DNA from: Bolinopsis microptera
Lineage: Eukaryota > Ctenophora > Tentaculata > Lobata > Bolinopsidae
Assembly (NCBI RefSeq): GCF_026151205.1
Contig: NC_087080.1
Location: forward strand, 381,812-445,811
DNA length: 64,000 bases
Direction: 5' to 3'
Both the position numbers and the translations under genes were made by a program. Below are positions 13,228 to 24,100 of the stretch, piece by piece. The notes below the pieces were generated by a model. The model saw only the letters and a program-made list of their open reading frames with translations. It did not search any database and had not been told where the DNA came from. How positions within the stretch are numbered: the first letter of the stretch is position 1; each line of letters begins with the position of its first letter.

Positions 13228-14045
13228 CAGTACTCTTTGTTGTTTTGTATCTGTAATTTGTGTGAACTGGATCCGCTGTGTGGTACATAATACTAATGTC
13301 GGTATGATTTTACGGACCGATTTTTAGACTTCCACGCAGGATTTGATAATTGATTTATTGTCCAGCTAAATTGCGTGATAATACGAGCACTGAGCACTTG
13401 TTTTTGACAGTGCCCAGTAAGCTAGTAGTAGTGTCCAGTGGTAGTGTCCAGTAGTAGTGTCCAGTGCGGTGCGTTCTGTACGCGGCGGACTATCCCGGAC
13501 ATTATAATTAGCCTGTCCAACCACGCATCATTGATTAGGGGGTCGCAGCAGTGCACTATTCGTATTTCTGATGCTTACTTTGGTACCGTTTCAATTGTGC
13601 GACGAAACGAACAGTCGAACACATCAAGTTAACAATATATTGGCCGTCAGGGGATTAGCAGGTGTATATAATAATGTGAGGTCTACAAAGCTGTGGTCTG
13701 TCAACAGGAGTACACGTACGAGACCAGCCCACTCATTACACGGTACTAGGGAGTGCTACCATGGTTACGAGGAGTGCTACCATGGTTACGAGTGCCGCGC
13801 TCCTCCGATCTTCCACATTCCTCACTCCTCGCCTAGCATTTACACCTTTACACTGTGTTTACACACATGTTACAGCTCTACACCGGTCCTGCCGCTCTAG
13901 TACTTACTCCAAAACTACTAGTTCCCTGAAATATGTGCTCAGACTGGTGTGTTAACGTTCCGTAAATTATATTAGAAATTCCTGTGTCGTGTCAGCACTT
14001 GCATTTAGCTCATTTTTCCTGTTCGTTCCCTATTGCATAATCAAA
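13228..14045. other. Intergenic, moderately GC-rich in the middle
   Basis: Short GTAGTGTCCAGT repeats lie at about 13424-13464, and two 18-bp units with GCTACCATGGTTACGAG at about 13754-13790. Open frames up to 109 codons occur (13571-13900) but carry no recognisable domain. The stretch 13465-13740 has more CpG than its surroundings and could hold an exon, but no splice pattern is convincing. Confidence 0.4.
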
Positions 14046-14598
14046 CTCCCTCCCTCCCTCCCTCCCTCCCTCCCTCCCTCCCTCCCTCCCTCCCTCCCTC
14101 CCTCCCTCCCTCCCTCCCTCCCTCCCTCCCTCCCTCCCTCCCTCCCTCCCTCCCTCCCTCCCTCCCTCCCTCCCTCCCTCCCTCCCTCCCTCCCTCCCTC
14201 CCTCCCTCCCTCCCTCCCTCCTCCCTCCCTCCCTCCCTCCCTCCCTCCCTCCTCCCTCCTTCCCTCCTTCCCTCCTTCCCTCCCTCCCTCCTTCCCTCCC
14301 TCCCTCCCTCCCTCCCTCCCTCCCTCCCTCCCTCCCTCCCTCCCTCCCTCCCTCCCTCCCTCCCTCCCTCCCTCCCTCCCTCCCTCCCTCCCTCCCTCCC
14401 TCCCTCCCTCCCTCCCTCCCTCCCTCACTCACTCCCTTCCTCCCTCACTCCCTCACTCCCTCACTCCCTCCCTCCCTCCCTCCCTCCCTCCCTCCCTCCC
14501 TCCCTCCCTCCCTCCCTCCCTCCCTCCCTCCCTCCCTCCCTCCCTCCCTCACTCCCTCCCTCCCTCACTCCCTCCCTCCCTCCCTCCCTCCCTCCCTC
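14046..14598. repeat. (TCCC)n microsatellite, about 550 bp
   Basis: This is a pure pyrimidine strand of CCCT units with a few imperfections (CTTCC at 14268-14295, TCAC at 14425-14465 and 14550-14570). Such a homopurine/homopyrimidine mirror repeat can form triplex DNA and stall polymerases. Frames reading SLPP or GGRE repeats are shadows. Confidence 0.97.
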
Positions 14599-14684
14599 AC
14601 CAACCTCTCTATCATGTGTTTACTATTGGTTACTAGTAGTTACCATGGTGACTTCTCTATCTCACTCCCTTCCCTTTTTCCTGC

Positions 14685-14940
14685 TTTCTCTTGTCTTCTC
14701 ATTTGTCAGCGTTTCAATTCACAAAGAATGATATTAACTCTTCAAGACTTTTAATTGAACTGGGACGTATGTATTGTTGAGATTGCTATTACACAGTTTC
14801 AAATTGCACTCCCTCCATTTTCATTGGTTTCTCGTGTGTTCTAGTTTGTCGATATTTCAAATCACAAAGAACAATATTAACTCTTTATTACTTTTTAATT
14901 GATCTAAAAGACATGTATTGTTGAATATTATTGCAGTTCC
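14685..14940. repeat. Diverged direct duplication, offset 143 bp
   Basis: Copy A (14685-14797) and copy B (14828-14940) align over their length. Shared blocks include TTTCTC at the start, TCACAAAGAA, ATATTAACTCTT, TTTTAATTGA and ATGTATTGTTGA. The copies differ at many positions, so the duplication is old. No coding potential is evident; an ancient tandem transposon fragment is possible. Confidence 0.6.
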
Positions 14941-15062
14941 CGTATCAATATCTTCCCCGCTTGAGCATTTGGTTCTCCTGGCATTTTTTTCCTGGAATCA
15001 CCTAATTGTGTGTAATGATGTAAACATAGTGTTTTAACACCAATCACATAACTCAATGGTAC

Positions 15063-15138
15063 CGCGACAATTGACCCCCGACAATTGACCCCCCGACAAT
15101 TGACCCCCTATGTAATTACACTGGGGTCAATTGTCGCG
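15063..15138. repeat. Inverted-repeat hairpin of GACAATTGACCCC motifs
   Basis: CGCGACAATTGACCCC (15063-15078) is a perfect 16-bp inverted repeat of 15123-15138. Two further direct copies of GACAATTGACCCCC lie inside the left arm. A weaker second hairpin follows (about 15157-15209). With the right-hand copies at 15419-15454 they frame the GGGTCA array, as in a foldback-type element. Confidence 0.75.
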
Positions 15139-15210
15139 AAATCTAGGGCTTAGTACGACAATTGACCCCCGACAATTGCCCCCATGTAATTAAACTGGGG
15201 TCAATTGATC

Positions 15211-15401
15211 GGGTCAGGGTCAGGGTCAGGGTCAGGGTCAGGGTCAGGGTCAGGGTCAGGGTCAGGGTCAGGGTCAGGGTCAGGGTCAGGGTCAGGGTCA
15301 GGGTCAGGGTCAGGGTCAGGGTCAGGGTCAGGGTCAGGGTCAGGGTCAGGGTCAGGGTCAGGGTCAGGGTCAGGGTCAGGGTCAGGGTCAGGGTCAGGGT
15401 T
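15211..15401. repeat. (GGGTCA)n microsatellite, about 32 copies
   Basis: This is a pure hexamer array, set between inverted GACAATTGACCCC motifs. GGGTCA matches the nuclear-receptor half-site RGGTCA in tandem with zero spacing; binding is not shown. All frames are open (VR, GS, DP, TL dipeptides), which is trivial for a stop-free hexamer. It is not a TTAGGG telomeric repeat. Confidence 0.95.
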
Positions 15402-15418
15402 AATGTGGGGGGGGGGGG

Positions 15419-15454
15419 GGGGGTCAATTGTCGAATGTCGGGGGGTCAATTGTC
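15419..15454. repeat. Right-end GGGGTCAATTGTC motifs
   Basis: Two copies of GGGGGTCAATTGTC follow a run of G after the GGGTCA array. They are inverted relative to the GACAATTGACCCC copies at 15066-15110, so the whole 15063-15454 segment is bounded by inverted repeats. Confidence 0.7.
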
Positions 15455-16076
15455 ACCCACCCAAATACAAGACGTTTTTAACTGTACAATATGTAACGAC
15501 ATCGGGCCAAAATAAACGGTGAACATTGAAATCAACTAAATAAACACCGCAACTTGGAACTTTGTCATGTACTGTGATCCACAGTCCGCACATTATAGTT
15601 CCCCTCTCCCATTGCTTGATTAGATCTGGTCTTCTTGGTTTTCCAGAGCGCAAGGCTAGGAAAACCAAATATAATTACGACTAACGTTGTATCTTTTTCG
15701 TTCTCGGTGGTGTTGAGATTTACGAAAATCGCTCACGGAGCGCCCGAGAAAACACAGCATTCCTAAGAATTGGGGCCCGTAGAGTGATCTATAATAATGT
15801 TTTAAGAGAGCCGGCACTGTATATGAAACACTGTGTCACATTCAAACTTCTCGGAGAGATGTATCAGATGATCAACTTACTTGAAAATTTTGACAGCGAG
15901 CGGAATTTACTAAATTTTCGACCAAATGGTTTTTGATTTGTTATTAGACCAAGCCATTTTGGTCTTCCCCATATTGGTCTTCGGTGGCCATGATATTGAT
16001 CAATATTGCACGAGCTATTACTCCATTTCTAACAAGGTTGCGGTTCAAAATTCGAATGTGTATCACCTTTTGCTCT
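15455..16076. other. Unique stretch, no gene recognised
   Basis: A 71-codon minus-strand frame (15453-15668) has varied composition with KPRRPDLIKQWERG, loosely like a short transposase piece, but no family can be assigned. The region is less repetitive than its neighbours. Confidence 0.35.
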
Positions 16077-19000
16077 GATTCAGATCCCCCTGATTCAGAT
16101 CCCCCTGATTCAGATCCTCCTGATTCAGATCCTCCTTATTCAGATCCTCCTGATTCAGATCCTCCTGATTCAGATCCTCCTGATTCAGATCCTCCTGATT
16201 CAGATCCTCCTGATTCAGATCCTCCTGATTCAGATCCTCCTGATTCAGATCCTCCTGATTCAGATCCTCCTGATTCAGATCCTCCTGATTCAGATCCTCC
16301 TGATTCAGATCCTCCTGATTCAGATCCTCCTGATTCAGATCCTCCTGATTCAGATCCTCCTGATTCAGATCCTCCTGATTCAGATCCTCCTGATTCAGAT
16401 CCTCCTGATTCAGATCCTCCTGATTCAGATCCTCCTGATACAGATCCTCTTGATTCAGATCCTCCTGATTCAGATCCTCCTGATTCAGATCCTCCTGATT
16501 CAGATCCTCCTGATTCAGATCCTCCTGATTCAGATCCTCCTGATTCAGATCCTCCTGATTCAGATCCTCCTGATTCAGATCCTCCCGATTCAGATCCCCC
16601 TGATTCAGATCCCCCTGATTCAGATCCTCCTGATTCAGATCCTCCTGATTCAGATCCTCCTGATTCAGATCCTCCTGATTCAGATCCTCCTGATTCAGAT
16701 CCTCCTGATTCAGATCCCCCTGATTCAGATCCTCCTGATTCAGATCCTCCTGATTCAGATCCTCCTGATTCAGATCCTCCCGATTCAGATCCCCCCGATT
16801 CAGATCCCCCTGATTCAGATCCTCCTGATTCAGATCCTCCTGATTCAGATCCTCCTGATTCAGATCCTCCTGATTCAGATCCTCCTGATTCAGATCCTCC
16901 CGATTCAGATCCCCCTGATTCAGATCCCCCTGATTCAGATCCTCCTGATTCAGATCCTCCTGATTCAGATCCTCCTGATTCAGATCCTCCTGATTCAGAT
17001 CCTCCTGATTCAGATCCTCCTGATTCAGATCCCCCTGATTCAGATCCTCCTGATTCAGATCCTCCTGATTCAGATCCTCCTGATTCAGATCCTCCCGATT
17101 CAGATCCCCCTGATTCAGATCCCCCTGATTCAGATCCTCCTGATTCAGATCCTCCTGATTCAGATCCTCCCGATTCAGATCCTCCCGATTCAGATCCTCC
17201 CGATTCAGATCCTCCCGATTCAGATCCTCCCGATTCAGATCCTCCTGATTCAGATCCTCCTGATTCAGATCCTCCTGATTCAGATCCTCCTGATTCAGAT
17301 CCTCCTGATTCAGATCCTCCTGATTCAGATCCTCCTGATTCAGATCCTCCTGATTCGGATCCTCCTTATTCAGATCCCCCTGATTCGGATCCTCCTGATT
17401 CAGATCCTCCTGATTCAGATCCTCCTGATTCAGATCCTCCTGATTCAGATCCTCCTGATTCAGATCCTCCCGATTCAGATCCTCCCAATTCAGATCCTCC
17501 CGATTCAGATCCTCCCGATTCAGATCCTCCTGATTCAGATCCTCCTGATTCAGATCCTCCTGATTCAGATCCTCCTGATTCAGATCCTCCTGATTCAGAT
17601 CCTCCTGATTCAGATCCTCCTGATTCAGATCCTCCTGATTCAGATCCTCCTGATTCAGATCCTCCTGATTCAGATCCTCCTGATTCAGATCCTCCTGATT
17701 CAGATCCTCCTGATTCAGATCCTCCTGATTCAGATCCTCCTGATTCAGATCCTCCTGATCTGATTCAGATCCTCCTTATTCAGATCCTCCTTATTCAGAT
17801 CCTCCTTATTCAGATCCTCCTGATTCAGATCCTCCTGATTCAGATCCTCCTGATTCAGATCCTCCTGATTCAGATCCTCATGATTCAGATCCTCCTGATT
17901 CAGATCCTCCTGATTCAGATCCTCCTGATTCAGTTCCTCCCGATTCAGATCCTCCTGATTCAGATCCTCCTGATTCAGATCCTCCTGATTCAGATCCTCC
18001 TGATTCAGATCCTCCTGATTCAGATCCTCCTGATTCAGATCCTCCTGATTCAGATCCTCCTTATTCAGATCCTCCTGATTCAGATCCTCCTGATTCAGAT
18101 CCTCCTGATTCAGATCCTCCTGATTCAGATCCTCCTGATTCAGATCCTCCTGATTCAGATCCTCCTGATTCAGATCCTCCTGATTCAGATCCTCCTGATT
18201 CAGATCCTCCTGATTCAGATCCTCCCGATTCAGATCCTCCCGATTCAGATCCTCCCGATTCAGATCCTCCTGATTCAGATCCTCCTGATTCAGATCCTCC
18301 TGATTCAGATCCTCCTGATTCAGATCCTCCTGATTCAGATCCTCCTGATTCAGATCCTCCTGATTCAGATCCTCCTGATTCAGATCCTCCTGATTCAGAT
18401 CCTCCTGATTCAGATCCTCCTGATTCAGATCCTACTGATTCAGATCCTCCTGATTCAGATCCTCCTGATTCAGATCCTCCTGATTCAGATCCTCCTGATT
18501 CAGATCCTCCTGATTCAGATCCTCCTGATTCAGATCCTCCTGATTCAGATCCTCCTGATTCAGATTCTCCTGATTCAGATCCTCCTGATTCAGACCCTCC
18601 TGATTCAGATCCTCCCGATTCAGATCCTCCCGATTCAGATCCTCCCGATTCAGATCCTCCCGATTCAGATCCTCCCGATTCAGATCCTCCTGATTCAGAT
18701 CCTCCTGATTCAGATCCTCCTGATTCAGATCCCCCTGATTCAGATCCTCCTGATTCAGATCCTCCTGATTCAGATCCTCCTGATTCAGATCCTCCTGATT
18801 CAGATCCTCCTGATTCAGATCCTCCTGATTCAGACCCTCCTGATTCAGATCCTCCTGATTCAGATCCTCATGATTCAGATCCTCCCGATTCAGATCCTCC
18901 CGATTCAGATCCTCCCGATTCAGATCCTCCTGATTCAGATCCTCCTGATTCAGATCCTCCCGATTCAGATCCCCCTGATTCAGATCCTCCTGATTCAGAT

Positions 19001-19657
19001 CCTCCTGATTCAGATCCTCCTGATTCAGATCCTCCTGATTCAGATCCTCCTGATTCAGATCCTCCTGATTCAGATCCTCCTGATTCAGATCCTCCTGATT
19101 CAGATCCTCCTGATTCAGATCCTCCTGATTCAGATCCTCCTGATTCAGATCCTCCTGATTCAGATCCTCCTGATTCAGATCCTCCTGATTCAGATCCTCC
19201 TGATTCAGATCCTCCTGATTCGGATCCTCCTGATTCGGATCCTCCTGATTCGGATCCTCCTGATTCGGATCCTCCTGATTCGGATCCTCCTGATTCGGAT
19301 CCCCCTGATTCGGATCCTCCTGATTTGGATCCTCCTGATTCCGATCCTCCTGATTCAGATCCTCCTGATTCAGATCCTCCTGATTCAGATCCTCCTGATT
19401 CAGATCCTCCTGATTCAGATCCTCCTGATTCAGATCCTCCTGATTCAGATCCTCCTGATTCAGATCCTCCTGATTCAGATCCTCCTGATTCAGATCCTCC
19501 TGATTCAGATCCTCCTGATTCAGATCCTCCTGATTCAGATCCTCCTGATTCAGATCCTCCTTATTCAGATCCTCCTGATTCAGATCCTCCTGATTCGGAT
19601 CCCCCTGATTCGGATCCTCCTGATTCAGATCCTCCTGATTCAGATCCTCCTGATTTA
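16077..19657. repeat. 15-bp satellite (GATTCAGATCCTCCT)n, about 239 copies
   Basis: The period is 5 codons, so on the plus strand one frame reads DSDPP and another IQILL. The third meets TGA in every unit. A single frame from 15984 stays open for 1,224 codons: it reads DSDPP to about 17756, where a 5-bp insertion (GATCT) switches it to IQILL. Recurrent variants (CCT to CCC, TCA to TCG, GAT to GAC) are silent in the DSDPP frame. Clusters of CCTCCC followed by CCCCCT recur at 16581, 16776, 16896 and 17091, intervals of 195, 120 and 195 bp. I read it as a satellite; a repetitive acidic protein is a minority alternative. Confidence 0.95.
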
Positions 19658-20229
19658 AATACCGTGAGTAAGCTTAATTGTGACGTATGCCTCGCAGTGG
19701 AAATTAAGAACAATGAGTTCAACTTATCACTAGCAATTTCGGTAGTAGTTACCATAGTTGCACAACTAGTTGCCATAGCAACTTCAGTATTGTCAAATAA
19801 AGCGGGCTCTCAGCTCTGCTGTTAACCTATCAGCTTACAGCTGTCATGAGTAAAAACAAAGTTGCACTGACTAGGAAAAAAATACAGAATATTAGGTAGT
19901 TACTAGTTACGAGTGACAAGCTGACGTTTCAGAATATTAGGTAGTTACTAGTTACCAGCTAACGTCGACTCGTCGTTAATCATAAGTTATTAATTAAGAG
20001 CTGCTTACAAACTCCCTTACTTAGTTACTAGTTACCAGTAGTTACCATAGTTACTAGTTTCCAGCTTACTAACTCCCTTACTGCTGTACTGATCTCTATT
20101 ATAGACAAATTGGGCGGGCCAAAAGATGTGTTAAAAACCGCCTAATGATATTAACAGTGCTCAGTTGTTTGATGTAAAAATTTTATAGAATTGTACGTAT
20201 CAAACCCGCTTCCGAGTAAGTTACGAGAG
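19658..20229. other. Intergenic with X-box-like pairs
   Basis: GTTACCATAGTTGC and GTTGCCATAGCAAC lie near 19748 and 19771. The second is a match to the RFX X-box consensus. Diverged repeats containing AGAATATTAGGTAGTTACTAG occur near 19887 and 19931. No gene is recognised. Confidence 0.5.
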
Positions 20230-20436
20230 GTGTGGTGTGGTGTGGTGTGGTGTGGTGTGGTGTGGTGTGGTGTGGTGTGGTGTGGTGTGGTGTGGTGTGG
20301 TGTGGTGTGGTGTGGTGTGGTGTGGTGTGGTGTGGTGTGGTGTGGTGTGGTGTGGTGTGGTGTGGTGTGATGTGGTGTGGTGTGGTGTGGTGTGGTGTGG
20401 TGTGGTGTGGTGTGGTGTGGTGTGGTGTGGTGTGGT
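20230..20436. repeat. (TGTGG)n microsatellite, about 41 copies
   Basis: This is a pure pentamer array with one G-to-A change near 20370. Frames reading VWCGV or TPHHT repeats are shadows. Confidence 0.97.
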
Positions 20437-21143
20437 TACAGACCTGTAGTTTTAGCTCCAAGTAGCTGAAAATTACTAGTTGTCTGCTGAAATTATAAAC
20501 TATAAGCTGTGGTCGACCCAGGTCGATGAAGGCGGCTAATAACGTGGACTGGTTTTTCTAATTGGCTGATCCTCAGCCTGGTACTAATAGACACGTGTTT
20601 TTACTAATAAACACGTGTTTTGTTCCAACTTTACCAATTGCTGTTTCTCGTATCTCGTTATATCCTGCAGCTTCTTTTCTCCGTATTTCCGCCACCTCCA
20701 TCCAATCAGTAGCCAGCATTCATGGAGCCAACCAATCAGAGCAGTGCGTTCTACCACGTGACCCCGGCTTGGTAATAGGTAGTGGTAATTGTGGATACGG
20801 CGCATTACAGGATGCTGTGTGCTTCAGAGATCGCAGTACTACGTTAGAGACTACTGTTTCCTTCTAATCGGACCTAATTGCTTTTCTTACAGACCGATAT
20901 TGCTTTATTTGCTTACATTAGTTCATTTGGTCACCTGTAGATCGTATCTTTGTGCTTATAGAACTGTGTTAGAGCTGCTAATTCGATAATATCCGCAGTG
21001 GCTCAGTTTGTTTTTCCAATTCTCCAGAAGCGTTTTTGTAACATGTTTTACGGTTAACCACGCCCTTTCTGTCACAATGTGTGTTCTGTGGAGGCTTTTG
21101 TGCTTCTGTTATCTATCTAAATCCAGCGATACTACAGTCTACT
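20437..21143. other. Unique stretch with promoter-like motifs
   Basis: Higher-complexity sequence lies between two arrays. It contains the CCAAT/E-box cluster at 20702-20762 and open frames of up to 101 codons without a recognisable domain. Exons may be present but cannot be delimited. Confidence 0.4.
20702..20762 (+). promoter_or_regulatory. Two CCAAT boxes plus E-box, single copy
   Basis: CCAATCA at 20702, ACCAATCAGAG at 20731 and CACGTGAC at 20755 reproduce the arrangement of the 41-bp array at 49848-50670. The distance from CCAAT to CACGTG here is 23 bp, against 24 bp in the array. NF-Y and bHLH-zipper factors such as USF are the usual ligands. Function here is inferred. Confidence 0.4.
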
Positions 21144-24100
21144 GTTTATAACAGTCACCCTGAAGATGCGCTCTGTTTATAACAGTCACCCTGAAGATGC
21201 GCTCTGTTTATAACAGTCACCCTGAAGATGTGCTGTGTTTATAACAGTCACCCTGAAGATGCGCTCTGTTTATAACAGTCACCCTGAAGATGTGCTCTGT
21301 TTATAACAGTCACCCTGAAGATGTGCTCTCTATACCAGTCACCCTGAAGATGTGCTCTGTTTATAACAGTCACCCTGAAGCTGTTCTCTGTTTATAACAG
21401 TCAACCTGAAGATGTGCTCTGTTTATAACAGTCACCCTGAAGATGTTCTCTGTTTATAACAGTCAACCTGAAGATGTGCTCTGTTTATAACAGTCACCCT
21501 GAAGATGTGCTCTGTTTATAACAGTCACCCCGACGATGTGCTCTGTTTATAACAGTCACCCTGAAGATGTGCTCTGTTTATAACAGTCACCCTGAAGATG
21601 TGCTCTGTTTATACCAGTCACCCCGAAGATGTGCTCTGTTTATAACAGTCACCCTGAAGATGTGCTCTGTTTATAACAGTCACCCTGAAGATGTGCTCTG
21701 TTTATAACAGTCACCCTGAAGATGTGCTCTGTTTATACCAGTCACCCTGAAGATGTGCTCTGTTTATAACAGTCACCCTGAAGATGTGCTCTGTTTATAA
21801 CAGTCACCCCGAAGATGTGCTCTGTTTATAACAGTCACCCTGAAGATGTGCTCTGTTTATAACAGTCACCCTAAAGATGTGCTCTGTTTATACCAGTCAC
21901 CCCGAAGATGTGCTCTGTTTATAACAGTCACCCTGAAGATGTGCTCTGTTTATAACAGTCACCCTGAAGATGTGCTCTGTTTATACCAGTCACCCTGAAG
22001 ATGTGCTCTGTTTATAACAGTCACCCTGAAGATGTGCTCTGTTTATAACAGTCACCCTGAAAATGTGCTCTGTTTATAACAGTCACCCTGAAGATGTGCT
22101 CTGTTTATAACAGTCAACCTGAAGATGTGCTCTGTTTATGACAGTCAACCTGAAGATGTGCTTTGTTTATAACAGTTACCCTGAAGATGTGCTCTGTTTA
22201 TGACAGTCACCCTAAAGATGTGCTCTGTTTATAACAGTCACCCTAAAGATGTGCTCTGTTTATAACAGTCACCCTGAAGATGTACTCTGTTTATAACAGT
22301 CACCCTGAAGATGTGCTCTGTTTATAACAGTCAACCTGAAGATGTGCTCTGTTTATAACAGTCACCCTGAAGATGCGCTCTGTTTATAACAGTCACCCTG
22401 AAGCTGTGCTCTGTTTATAACAGTCACCCTGAAGATGTGCTCTGTTTATAAAAGTCACCCTGAAGATGTGCTCTGTTTATAACAGTCACCCTGAAGATGT
22501 GCTCTGTTTATAACAGTAACCCTGAAGATGTGCTCTGTTTATAACAGTCAACCTGAAGATGAGCTCTGTTTATGACAGTCAACCTGAAGATGTGCTCTGT
22601 TTATAACAGTTACCCTGAAGATGTGCTCTGTTTATGACAGTCACCCTGAAGATGTGCTCTGTTTATGACAGTCACCCTGAAGATGTGCTCTGTTTATAAC
22701 AGTCACCCTGAAGATGTGCTCTGTTTATAACAGTCACCTTGAAGATGTGCTCTGTTTATAACAATCACCCTGAAGATGTACTCTGTTTATAACAGTCACC
22801 CTGAAGCTCTGAAGATGTACTCTGTTTATAACAGTCACCCTGAAGATGTGTTCTGTTTATAACAGTCACCCTGAAGATGCGCTCTGTTTATAACAGTCAC
22901 CCTGAAGATGTGCTCTGTTTATAACAGTCACCCTGAAGATGTGCTCTGTTTATAACAGTCACCCTGAAGATGTGCTCTGTTTATAACAGTCACCCTGAAG
23001 ATGTGCTCTGTTTATAACAGTCACTCTGAAGATGCGCTCTGTTTATAATATAACAGTCACCCTGAAGATGTGCTCTGTTTATGACAGTCACCCTGAAGAT
23101 GCGCTCTGTTTATAACAGTCACCCTGAAGATGCGCTCTGTTTATAACAGTCACCCTGAAGATGTGCTCTGTTTATAACAGTCCCCCTGAAGATGCGCTCT
23201 GTTTATAACAGTAACCCTGAAGATGCGCTCTGTTTATAACAGTAACCCTGAAGATGCGCTATGTTTATAACAGTCACCCTGAAGATGCGCTCTGTTTATA
23301 ACAGTCACCCTGAAGATGTGCTCTGTTTATAACAGTCACCCTGAAGATGCGCTCTGTTTATAACAGTCACCCTGAAGATGTGCTCTGTTTATAACAATCA
23401 CCCTGAAGATGTACTCTGTTTATAACAGTCACCCTGAAGCTCTGAAGATGTACTCTGTTTATAACAGTCACCCTGAAGATGTGTTCTGTTTATAACAGTC
23501 ACCCTGAAGATGCGCTCTGTTTATAACAGTCACCCTGAAGATGTGCTCTGTTTATAACAGTCACCCTGAAGATGTGCTCTGTTTATAACAGTCACCCTGA
23601 AGATGTGCTCTGTTTATAACAGTCACCCTGAAGATGTGATCTGTTTATAACAGTCACTCTGAAGATGCGCTCTGTTTATAATATAACAGTCACCCTGAAG
23701 ATGTGCTCTGTTTATGACAGTCACCCTGAAGATGCGCTCTGTTTATAACAGTCACCCTGAAGATGTGCTCTGTTTATAATAATCACCCTGAAGATGTGCT
23801 CTGTTTATAACAGTCACCCTGAAGATGTGCTCTGTTTATAACAGTCATCCTGAAGATGTGCTCTGTTTATAACAGTCACCCTGAAGATGCGCTCTGTTTA
23901 TAACAGTCACCCTGAAGATGTGCTCTGTTTATAACAGTCACCCTGAAGATGCGCTCTGTTTATAACAGTCACCCTGAAGATGCGCTCTGTTTATAACAGT
24001 CACCCTGAAGATGTGCTCTGTTTATAACAGTCACCCTGAAGATGTGCTCTGTTTATAACAGTCACCCTGAAAATGTGCTCTGTTTATAACAGTCACCCTG

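Noticed and set aside
13989-14731. Frames of 130-230 codons reading SLPP or GGRE repeats
   Set aside because: They are stop-free translations of the TCCC microsatellite on both strands.
15211-15401. Interstitial telomere
   Set aside because: The unit is GGGTCA, not TTAGGG or another known telomere unit, and the array is internal with unique sequence on both sides.
15143-15522. VR, GS, DP and TL dipeptide frames
   Set aside because: All six frames of a GGGTCA repeat are open by chance.
15453-15668. 71-codon minus-strand frame as a transposase or THAP fragment
   Set aside because: Composition is protein-like but no set of conserved Cys/His or catalytic residues could be matched.
15984-19658. 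1,224-codon frame taken as a protein gene
   Set aside because: It changes from DSDPP to IQILL within the array and starts in unremarkable sequence. Retained only as a finding about silent variants.
19658-19825. Hydrophobic C-terminal segment after the DSDPP repeat as a membrane anchor
   Set aside because: The valine/alanine-rich run is the translation of GTTACCATAGTTGC and GTTGCCATAGCAAC motifs, so it is probably fortuitous.
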